Source of the DNA: Cloeon dipterum
Lineage: Eukaryota > Arthropoda > Insecta > Ephemeroptera > Baetidae
Length of the DNA stretch: 64,000 nucleotides
Direction: 5' to 3'
Assembly: GCF_949628265.1 (NCBI RefSeq)
Contig: NC_088788.1
Span: 34,768,335-34,832,334 of the forward strand
Shown: positions 54,302 through 64,000 of the stretch, one piece after another
Layout of the letters: the number at the start of each line of letters is the position of its first letter
How positions within the stretch are numbered: position 1 is the first letter of the stretch
Notes under the pieces: model-generated
Database searches by the model: none
What the model was told of the DNA's origin: nothing
What the model saw: only the letters and a program-made list of their open reading frames with translations
Made by a program: the position numbers and the translations under genes

Positions 54302-54526
54302 TCACGGTTGTATAATGTTGAATAATCGTAAAGCAGTTTCCTTACTATGTATTTGTTTTATAGCGGTTGGAAAAGTTGTTTCCTTTGTTAATAAATTTAA
54401 TAAAATTGCCGTGTTTGAATCATCTAGTTGGTTTACTATATCTTCTGAATTCATTCCTTTAACTGAATTATTTATAAATTTCTTGATAATTCGCTTTGAA
54501 AACACTGTTGAATACAGAACAAACAA
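54302..54526 (-). CDS. Orphan AT-rich ORF, unknown
   Basis: The minus-strand frame reads RIIKKFINNSVKGMNSEDIV, then NQLDDSNTAILLNLLTKE, and ends ALRLFNIIQP before a stop. The first ATG begins MNSEDIV (about 50 aa), and the frame is open further upstream without an ATG. Composition looks protein-like in AT-rich DNA. An opposite-strand ORF overlaps it. It may be an exon, a fragment of a mobile or viral-type gene, or chance. No family is recognised and no function is claimed. Confidence 0.18.
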   Translation of the reverse strand: MFVLYSTVFSKRIIKKFINNSVKGMNSEDIVNQLDDSNTAILLNLLTKETTFPTAIKQIHSKETALRLFNIIQP

Positions 54527-55090
54527 GAAAAAAATAGATTTAAACTTTTTTTATTTGAGTGTGGGGAATAAATTATTTAATCAATAATTTAGTGGATAAT
54601 CTTCAAATATTCGCTTCAATCCACCAATAAAATATTGAAATTGCCACATTATTATTTTAAAATGCTTTGCATTGGGAAGACACTTTACAATTAATGATTA
54701 TATCGCCAAGAAAGATAACATACAAATGCTGGTAGTTTATTATTTATGCGTTTTGCAGTAGCATATTGATCAAAAGGTCATTTAATTTCTTCTAACGCGT
54801 TCTCTAGCCAATTAATTGCACTCATTATGATTTTATGATAATAAACACACATGTTGAGCACATTTATTCTGAGAAATCTGAGTTTGATTTGTCGTCAACG
54901 CATCATTCGCTCAGCAGGTTGGGGCATCTGTCATTAGGCCTTGTCGCCTGCCAACTGGAGAGTAAAAACAACTCATGTCCGCTGTCGCCGACGAGAAATT
55001 TACGGCAGCGCAACACTTTGCAATAAATCGAAACTGGAAGTTCGAGTTTTGATGTATTCTGCTCCCATGGAAGAGGAAAATGGCGACAGC

Positions 55091-55112
55091 AAGAGAGAGA
55101 GAGAGAGAGAGT
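55091..55112. repeat. Short (GA)n tract
   Basis: GA dinucleotide run of about 20 bp followed by TAAGAGAGACC. Confidence 0.8.
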
Positions 55113-56156
55113 AAGAGAGACCGGGGGCGTTGGAAGGTGTGTTCGCTCTTTTCCCATTCAGATGCCCAAGTCGAGGAGTTTCCATTTTAGGCCAAGTGAG
55201 CAGAGACAGAAAGACACACACGCCCAGTTTAATGCGTAACCACGCTCATTTTATTATTTGCATGCTGCTGTCCTGTTGCGGGGCTGAAGACATTAAAAAT
55301 TACTTTTAAATTGAATAATAAATACAAGCGCGCTGCAACATGATTTCGACTCGCGCAAGAAAGATGCAATCGCAATCACTCGCTCTCGTCGCGCGTTGAA
55401 ATCACCGCCGTCGGGGAAAATGCTAGTTTATATTCAGCCGGAGTGAGCTGCAGTTTATTGCATTTTGCACGAGCGCGTCTCATTCGATATTGATAAAACA
55501 ATTTCGTCGCGTTGCATCACCAGCTTAAATTCTTTATTGATTTCGTAAAAACGATATCCACGAGCGCATAACAGAACTTTTATTACTTTATCGATGTCGT
55601 TCCCCTTGTTTCCTTTAGTCGGTAAATGCCGATGATAATTTTAAATATTCATTTTGCTGCGGAGCTTTTTGTTGAATATTAAAGAAAAATGCAGGCGGTT
55701 TTCTTAAAACCTATTGGTTCTCTTTTAAAATGTGTATTCTTTTATGAAGGAATATTTTTTATCGCTTGAAACAAATTTAAATCAAGCACTTTAAATAATT
55801 TATAAGCTACCAATTTTAAAAATTTCAAGTATTCTTTCTAAAGCAAATTATTCGAGCTTATTAGATGGACTCTCTCTTTCAGCCAAATTCACTTGATATT
55901 TTCAATTTAAATCTTAATTTTTAACGCAGAAATCTTTGGTTTGATTTGGAATTACTTAATATTCTTATAAATATTGCGCTCAACTCTCTTTGAAGACTTT
56001 TATTTTTAAATTTAATTTCTTTTTCCGTCAGAGTTGGTACTCAATTAATGTTTTGGTTTTTCTGTTTTTAAATAAATTTACACCCCGAAAATAGACCAAA
56101 ACACGTTTATTCGACTTTAACGTGTTTTTTTTTTTTTTTTTTTAAATATTTTCGAC
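55113..56156. other. Noncoding sequence, no gene recognised
   Basis: AT-rich, with a CpG-richer stretch at 55320-55420 and a long poly(T) run near 56127-56144 just before the RepA cluster. Confidence 0.4.
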
Positions 56157-56900
56157 TCCAAATCTCGGGTGCTTCTGATCAGAATTGCAAAAATTATCCA
56201 TCGTTAGACTCGTCTTGACCTCCCCTGACAAGCTAAATTGTTTAGGGTGTTCATAACCCATCCCCTTTCAACCATATTGCTACAATTTCGATATTAAATA
56301 TTTTACCAGGCTTCCTTTGGGCTTGAATATATTTTAAATTATCAAAAACTCCTTCAGAGTTACCACCCAGTACCTTCTTTCAAACCAGACAGATATGTTT
56401 AAATCATTTGCAAATTAATACAAAAATCCATTTTTTTAGATTTTTCAAAGAGGTGGATGAAGTATAGCAACTTAGGGTTGGAGGGTAAGCACCCCTAAAC
56501 CCTTCTGAACATCAGGGCAACCCGAGAATATTCTTACGGTGGTTAGTTTTAGCAATTCTGATAGTTAGAACCCGAGATTTGGAGTTGCAAAAATAATGAA
56601 ATTTGAAAAAATCCTCTTTTTTAAATTATTTTGTACTTTGCACCTCTAAATCTCGGGTTCTAACCTTCAGAATTGCAAAAAATACCCACCGTTAGACTCG
56701 TCTTAACCTCCCCAGACCAGCTGAAGGGTTTAGAGGTTGCTTACCCCCCCACTTTTAACCCCCTGCTAAAAGTATGCAAAAATGTGACGCGCAATCTGAT
56801 TTCTGGTGCAAATTTCGTTGCGTTTGCTTATTCTCAATCCAATTTTGTCCTCCCACCCGTGAAATTTCATGCCATATTCAATAAATTTTTGCCAAATTAG
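56157..56900. repeat. RepA cluster: one near-complete inverted-arm element plus a second forward arm
   Basis: The left arm (56157-56285) starts CTCCAAATCTCGGG and contains CGTTAGACTCGTCTTGACCT. The right arm (about 56450-56589) ends ATTCTGATAGTTAGAACCCG then AGATTTGGAG, its reverse complement. A further forward copy begins at about 56643 (CTCTAAATCTCGGGTTCTAA). This locus shows the ends of the family best. Confidence 0.8.
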
Positions 56901-58224
56901 GCAGTTTCAACCGACTTGAGATGACGGTTGGAAAAGTGCCCAATCATCTAAAATTCACAGCCTTTTATATGTAACAAAAAATAATTGTTAAAAAAAATCC
57001 CTGCGGCAAAAGACAGTGCTCGTATATGTGCGGCTATATAGAGATTGCTTTTCGTACTTGTGCTTTGAGGCCCAATCATTTTTACAGCTTGCCGTGTATA
57101 TTTAAATTTTAAAATTTATTTCACCTGCATGAGATTAAAGCAAGTGTATAAAAAATAATGCTAGCCAGTGGTTGCTAGGCTGCTCCTCTCACGGCCGACG
57201 CTTATTCCAATTTCACCTCTCTCGGCAGATATGTCAACCCGCGCCAAAAGCCATGGAAGAACACATACTCCATTAGTCGAGTTGCATGTCCCCTGGCCGG
57301 CGTTCCGATAATAATATGAAGTGTAATTGAGTCGCCCGCTCAAGAGCAGACTGGGCCCGCGGCGCTATCAATCAATTCGCGTACGCACACACAATGGAAA
57401 TTAATTAATATCGCATCGCTAATTAACGGCACAGCTGCCCGAGCGGCCGCGGCGGCGGCGGCCACGTGGGCTGGGGCCGCCGGAGAGCAAGGGCCGCCGC
57501 GGCTCAAGGACACGTACGCGAGCGGCCAACCCCGCCCGCCCGGCACAGCCATTCCATTGGAGCAGATCACTCGCGGTCTGGGGCCTTTCTGGGAAACTCG
57601 CCCGCCGCTCATTTAGCCGCCGAGTAATTATGTTGCCTTTGCCAGAGGCCCGCACGGGACGACAAGATCGAGAATCGCCCATGGGAACAATTCACACCGC
57701 ACCACGCTGCACTACAAACTGATCCATTCTCATACAAACGCAATTGCTGTGGGAAACGCACATTAGACGCTATTAAAAGCTGGAATAGTTTGCCAGTTTG
57801 AACTGTATACACGTGATGATAAGTTTAAGAACCTCACTCAACACGAGATAAGGTTAATGAACGTAATTGCAATTATACGGGTCTTCAAAATGTGAAGCAG
57901 TTCACCGCAAAAAAATATAATCCTGCATTTCTAACAGCTTGGAAAGCTTGGATTTTTCTTGACTGATTTCCAATATCGTTTCAAATGATTTTACTATTTA
58001 TAATTGTGGTGAGGGACAATATTATGACCCTCTATAGATTGCTGTTCTTGTTCTCTGCTTAAATATTGCTATCAATCCAGATTTAAACCATTTAATGTGA
58101 TTATTAATTACAGCTTGATATTTTTTAATGCCTAAATGATCCACTGACTACGCTGGAAAACATTAATCCATAATTAAAACTAAAACAAACCTTTTATTAC
58201 TTTCATTAAAGTGCTAAGAAAGAG
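56901..58224. other. Noncoding sequence with CpG-rich patch at about 57350-57700
   Basis: The patch has GCG/GCC runs that translate to polyalanine on both strands. One plus-strand frame after a CACAG acceptor-like site (about 57432) is open for about 60 codons and includes PPRLKDTYASGQPRPPG. I do not recognise it and cannot separate it from a CpG island. Confidence 0.3.
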
Positions 58225-58410
58225 GGATGATTGTTTAAATTGAATGTGAGCGAATTTGACTTGTTCCACCCTCAATTGCTTCCAATCTGCTAAATATGCA
58301 TGTTTACCATTTTAGATCTGGGTTGGATATAAGGGGTAAGAACCCTGCTAAAAAGGTCATGACGAGTTGAATGGTCTACAGTTTTTGTGAAGCTGAGATT
58401 AGTTGAAAAC
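58225..58410 (-). repeat. RepA copy, reverse, extended subtype
   Basis: Shares AATTGCTTCCAATCTGC, AAATATGCAT and GGTCATGACGA with 36040-36240, defining a subtype with an extra outer segment. Confidence 0.7.
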
Positions 58411-60894
58411 GTCTTATGATTTTACAGACAAAATTCCAGTTTTTTTTTTTTATCAAATACTACAATTTTTTTAAAAATGCTATGCATAAAACGAAGTATC
58501 ACGCACCAATTTTTAATTTTTTGGAAATGTATTTTTTCAAAATTTTCTGGCACTTGTTTCAATTTGTATCCAAATCAGCGAAATTGCGAATAAACTTTTC
58601 CCTTGACGACCTCTGTTTTATTTCCACGCGTTGCTGTTTCTCTGAGAATTCAGCATGTGTAAAGAAAAATGCGAATTCATTCGAGGAGAGGAAACGGATT
58701 GGGACTCTATAATCCACGCCAGCCTACCAGCAGCCAACCTACGTGTGTTTTGATTGTATAATACGATTTTGCATCCACGAGAGAGCAATGAGAATAGAAG
58801 CACCTGCCGACGACTGGGAATGTTTGCAAACACGCGCGCGGCCCAAATAAATCGCAAATGCACAAAATCGTGTACAGAGGATATTATTATGGAATGTGTG
58901 AGTGTGTGGCATCGAATGTCGGAGTTTTCTTGGCATGCAGTCGAAAATATAGAAAGAAGATTAATGGGCATAATAATGAAGGCGTTTCTGCGAGATTCCA
59001 GTCTGCGATAGCTTCCACTTCCCAAGCTGCAGCGCCAGTTGCCTACATCAAGGCAGACGCCAAAGTACCTTCCAAGGTCACTCGAACGGTTCTTGAGACA
59101 CACGCCACCTTCCGCCAACCTCAAGAATAATCTGAGGAGCGAAGCAAATAGAATCAAATCAGCGCGCCAATCTTCAACTTGTACTGGTAGCAAGGAATGG
59201 ATGGCTAAAAAAATCAAAATATTGTAAAAATAAAATATTAGCACACGCTCTCATACTGTACACCAGCTGTTTTTGCCCCACAGGCCTCAGGATTAGCTCC
59301 AAAACAAAATTCATGCCAAAGAATTAGCTGCTAAAATTTTTGATTGTTGAAAACGTCCGCCAACACTCATCTCTGAGTGCAAACAAAAAGAGAATCGACA
59401 ACATTTGATTTAATTAAACCACAAACTTAGTGCATCCTTTTTTATATAAGCAGTTTTTAATGAGTAAAAACTTGCTACTAACATTGCACCATTTTTTCAA
59501 AATATATTTAGATTATGTAGTTGGTATGAAAACTGGAAAATAAATTTTAAGCATTTTTTTATCTTAAATCAAGAATGTTAAACAAAATTAATTTTTAGCA
59601 TCGAATATCCAATTTAAAAGGTCTTGCATATTTATAACTATTGAAATAAAAAATTTCTCCTGTGTATGAATAAATGCCATTTTTCTTTGTCAAAAATTTA
59701 ATCCTGAATTTTCTAATTGGCATGCAGTAAAATTAATTTTTGCATAAGAAAAATAAACATGTATGAAATATTTAGCACTAGATGTAAGAGTTTTCATGAT
59801 ATTGAATCTTCAACTATAAAAATTGCATAATTAAAATTTCTTTTTAAAAACATGACGAATATTAATTTTATGCACAATCCAATCCGCACAATCATAGAAA
59901 TATAAATCATCACGACATTTAACGCCTGCGACTTGTAAGGTATGCAATCCGCTCCGCACGGGAGCGAAACAAGCTGCCTAACCAGATTGAAAGTATTATA
60001 AGCACCACAAGGTCATACAAAGTATAACTTCGCACAGTTAAACAAGATAATCTTTGCCTAACAAATGACTGTATCAATTAATAATATACATTGATTGACA
60101 GTTTCCTCTCAATGTGACACTTCTATTATGCAAACAAGGCTTGTCCATGAAGGTGTGCTCTTTTTATAAACTAGTTTTTAATTAGTCTCTAGTTGTGTTA
60201 AAGAGAAAAATATTTTCTAGAATATTTTCAAACTTTTCTCACAGATTCATACACAGTTGTAATCACTGACTATATAATACATCTGAATTGTTAAGAGTTT
60301 ATGAGGATCTTGGCACGCCAAATAGGACTGTGAAATCTAGACAATCGGCCAATTTTTTTCTAAGCTTACAATCGTTTCGAGACCATCAAATAATGAGCAC
60401 GAATCATACAATTTAATCCATTTTAACCTTACTTGAAACCGTTTAAAGCTGCCAAAACACATCTGAAAGCGTCTAAATTGGTTAAAAACCAAAGTTTTCA
60501 AAATGTTTTTATGGTTTCTGCAGAAATTTTCAGTTTAATAATTTTATATCAGAGTCTAGTTGAAATAGTATTGTTGCAATTTTTTAGATTTGATGAAAAA
60601 CAGAACGAACTCTCCTCGTTTTGGTTCTAAATTTTCCCTTTTTCAGCTAAGATTTTTTAAACGTTTTCAAATCATTCTCACATCTAATATTTCAGTCCTG
60701 TTTTGATGGTAATGCAAGAAGTATTAAAAAAAATTAAGGTTCAGGCATTCTCTCAATAAAGAAAATCCCCTTCATTTTACAAAATCACGACTAAAAATTT
60801 TGCTTAAAAACCTAATATGTTTTAAAGTTTGTAACTTAAAAAATGAGAAATATTTTGATATTTAGAAAAATAGACATTCAGATTTTCAGTAAAA
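58411..60894. other. AT-rich noncoding sequence
   Basis: No supported gene. ORFs at 58600-59240 are overlapping frames on both strands without splice or family evidence. Confidence 0.4.
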
Positions 60895-61400
60895 ATTTTA
60901 GCAGATAGCAATTTGGCGGTGCAGAGATAACACCAGCCTAGACCCTACAGCAATTTAGGGGAGATAAACAAGAGTCTAACGTTGGTAATTTGCAATTCTG
61001 ATTGTAAGGACCCGAGATTTGGAGTTAAAAATGTTTTAAAAACACAAAACAGTCAAAATTTTGTATTTTTCGAGTTTTTTTAATTATATTTTCTCTGAAA
61101 AAGAGAGAAAACCACTTTGAAACTCTTAGAAAAGATCAGACATGTCATAGGACGACTTTCATGCGCATTTTAAAATGCATATTTCCCATTGTTAATTACA
61201 AACCAAATTTAACCTTCTACTACCATGACCAAGGACATCAAGGTTGGTGTTAGTTCGGCCGAGCTGGGCGCCAAAGCTTACCATTTTTTTGCAATTGCAT
61301 CACGGAGGGATTTCCATGCCCACGTAACTGTAAAAATGAACATTTCGTTGAGTTTGGTTTTTGACTTAAAGCCAATTTTTCCCCCAGCCCGTGACATTTC
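60895..61400 (-). repeat. RepA copy, reverse, with internal segment
   Basis: Contains AGAGTCTAACG, then AATTCTGATTGTAAGGACCC and GAGATTTGGAG, followed by the internal segment shared with 43550-43990 (CAATTGCATCAC and CCCGTGACATTTCATTC blocks). Confidence 0.7.
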
Positions 61401-62029
61401 ATTCTTACGAACTGTGTCACAGAACGTTTGACTGCATAAACCCACACACTCATTAAGATAAGAAACCATTTGGTACTTTCCATTGTTTCTGCCGACAGCT
61501 GCGTTTGCAGTCTAGGACAACTTCTCAACGCGCTGATTTAATCAAAAGGGATTTCTTTTGGTTTGGTTTGGAAGCTGAGAGAGTTTAATTAATTCGCCAC
61601 CTGCGCTACAACTGTTACACAGTTGCGACTGACACTTTATTTATTGAAAGGCTTGATCGCAATACAAAAAGCTTTTTGATTTGTATGATTTTAATTTGAT
61701 AATTAAATTCCCTCCACTGTTTGAAAGCTGCACACTGGCAGTTGCCAAGAAGTGCGAAGGTAGACCTACTCACTTCTGCTGCTTAACACCTCTCAATCAC
61801 GCGTAATTTGGTTTCTCGTCTCGTTGGGGAGCGGAGGCAGTGTACTCATTTTATGCCAGCCTGTTGAGCTAGCTGCTCCATGCCGCGTAATGATTACATG
61901 CTTAGCAGACGCTTCTCGAACGAGATCAAACAGATAAAAGGCGTTTTTCATATATGGCGTCCACTTATAATTTTTTTAGTATTTAATCACTCGTTTATTC
62001 TCATTCTCAGTATTGTAAAATGTGAGAAA
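61401..62029. other. Noncoding sequence, no gene recognised
   Basis: Mixed AT-rich sequence. Nothing recognisable. Confidence 0.4.
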
Positions 62030-62265
62030 TTTTAGTGTGAAGCTTTACAGGCCAATTTTAAATGTAATTTGAAAATGAAATTAAGACCAAGGAATAGTTA
62101 AATTTCAGATTTTGCCGAATTTAAATGAGTTTTTCTCTTGATTTCGATCCCTCTCGTCGCGATCTATCCAAAGATGTACGAAATTCGAGGAAAATTCCTT
62201 AAATTGTGAAATAAATCGTGATTAGCATGCAAACTTTTAAAGCTCATTTTGAAAAAATTTAAACG
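62030..62265 (+). repeat. RepB copy, shortened
   Basis: Carries AGCTTTACAG, GTTAAATTTCAGATTTTGCC, CCCTCTCGTCGCGATCTATC and GTGAAATAAATCGTGATT, but lacks the GTAGGGAGACA module present in its closest relatives. Confidence 0.8.
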
Positions 62266-64000
62266 ACAATCTATAACTGTCAACAAATTTTCTGTAAATA
62301 TAAGCTTTACTTTAAAGCAACTAATTACGATCTTAGCAAGCTTGATTTCTTTAGAAATGGCCCACAAACATTTCAAAATTTCTCGATTGCTTGTTTTGCC
62401 AATGAAAAAAATCGAGTGGCGTGTGCGGCTTTAGCTATAAATTGTTAGCAAACACTTTACGATCCCGGAATCCCTCTGTGATTCATCTGTGGTTACTTGA
62501 CAATGAAAGTGACCTGCAAGGATAATGCAATGAAATCTCTTTTTAATGGCTTTAGTTACAATTCTCTGGGGCACGTGTTTTAATGCATAAATTTTTGATA
62601 AGGCATCGTGAAATTCAGCGTTGCTTTTTGCTCGTTCGAATAATTAAAATCACCGGCCTTGGGAGATTGTTACCAGGCAGAATTATATCACCCGGCTTGA
62701 GTGAATTATTTCAAGCTGGCTGCGTATAAAAAGTACTCTGGCGAGGAGTAATCTGACACGCATAACTGGAGCCGAACACATATTATTCTCTCCAGGTGTG
62801 TGCGCAGGGCAAGTTTTTATCCATCAAAAGCGAAAACGCCCAATCCTAATCCAAAATATTGCTGTAATCATGGATAATATTTGACTTTTGCGATTATTCA
62901 CACTAAATCTTGAATTAAGTGTTAAAAAATAACGAGATGGATTAAAAATCTGAGGGAGGGAATTATTTTCCAAGCATTTTTATGATGTTATGTTTGTCAA
63001 TTAAGTTTAAATCAAGGTAATGTCTATTAACAGTATGAAAAATTACTGTTGAATGTAAGTGTGTGCCCTTTGCTTGCGGCGCACCGTGTAATTATGAATT
63101 TGCGTGCGTTGAAACGAAAACTGCCTCGAACACAGAACGCAAAAATGTTTGGTCCTGCTCTATATTTAACCTTGATTTATTTAGGAAGCCCTGGACCCAC
63201 GTCAAGGGGAGGTATGAAAATTTTCTCCCATCCAAAATACACGCAGCTACCGCGCCTTGCCAAGACGGAGGTTTTGCGGGTAGCAACAAAACGAGAAAAG
63301 ATTAATGTTTAAAAGAGCGTTCCAAAAGGAACAAGCTATTAACATTAGCTATTATCATTAGAATTTTTATAGTTTTTATTGCAAACAGCTACATTTTTCT
63401 TAACCTTCTTCGTGCACATTGCGTTTTTTCATATGTTTATGTAAAAATCCGACGTTAATAGTTTCACGAGATACTCAGCACGATTCTATTTACAGCACCT
63501 TCAATATCCATCCATATTTCGGGGGCGGTGAGCATAGGAATTAGGGAATGACGTCAGTGAAACAGCATCCGCGATCGTGCGGCAGGAAAATCACGGATCA
63601 AGCATCGCGTATTTGTTTCCACGACGTCCGCCTTCTCTCTAGAGTATATCCTTACGCGTGTTGCTTTCCCTTTCAAAACAAAACATTTGATAATATAGAG
63701 GCTGGCATAACAGTTTAGCCTTGAAACTCGCAATCATTGTGCTATTTTGTTTGATACGTATCATCCGACCGCGGATGGCTGGGCATAGAAAACACGCAAA
63801 AAACTGTTCACCAATTATTAGACACGGCACCTTCATCAGCGGCCGAGCTAATGACGGAATTGGAGTTTTGGGAATTTTTTGCCTCAGAACTACATAATTA
63901 ATTTCCGGTGCGTGTAGAAGGCTGGCCAGATATTAATGAATGCGATAAAGAAACATGAGTTGCTCGAGAAGGTTTAAAAGGCACAAAATTAATCAGTGTA
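62266..64000. other. Noncoding sequence to the right edge
   Basis: Contains a palindromic TGACGTCA at 63549-63556 within a CpG-richer stretch (63520-63640). No supported ORF. Confidence 0.4.

Noticed and set aside
61250..61528. 92-aa minus-strand ORF
   Set aside because: Lies over the internal segment of a RepA copy and is not conserved as an ORF in the 43550-43990 copy.
63049..63312. Two overlapping 80-87 aa plus-strand ORFs
   Set aside because: Neither frame shows a family motif or splice signals, and they compete with a third ORF on the minus strand.

Overview
This is a stretch of animal nuclear DNA, most likely from an arthropod and probably a hexapod. The evidence is spliced genes with many short GT-AG introns (about 60-90 nt), animal-type protein families (SF3A3, SET, CLCC1, pancreatic-type lipases), AT-rich noncoding DNA, CpG that is not obviously depleted, many (TG)n and (GA)n tracts, and dispersed noncoding repeats. 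I cannot name the species from sequence alone.

Five genes can be supported, all within positions 1-34,300. From the left they are: (1) the 5' end of SF3A3 on the minus strand, running off the left edge; (2) lipase A, a secreted pancreatic-type lipase with a C-terminal PLAT domain, minus strand, coding exons between 1625 and 7773, with two candidate first coding exons; (3) about 13.9 kb of noncoding sequence with repeats between the lipase A candidate leader exon and lipase B; (4) lipase B, a second PLAT lipase, minus strand, 23387-28110 (or 28167); (5) SET/TAF-I, minus strand, 28651-29586; (6) CLCC1, a three-membrane-segment ER channel protein, plus strand, 30908-34113. SET and CLCC1 are head to head with start codons 1.3 kb apart. 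Exon frames were checked arithmetically: every assembled CDS is an exact multiple of three and is open from start to stop.

From 34.3 kb to the right end I find no gene I can support. That half holds CpG-rich patches, microsatellites, two families of dispersed repeats (called RepA and RepB here) and one 438-bp inverted-repeat element at 53435-53872. It could be intergenic, a long intron, or regulatory DNA of a gene outside the window.

The lipases are probably gut or secreted enzymes that split acylglycerols. SF3A3 (spliceosome), SET (histone chaperone) and CLCC1 (ER ion homeostasis) are housekeeping genes. Nothing shows a shared pathway among the five. The most notable structures are a tandemly duplicated, frame-preserving coding exon in CLCC1; two interchangeable first coding exons in lipase A that each carry a signal-peptide-like start; a GC-AG intron in lipase B; and the two repeat families.
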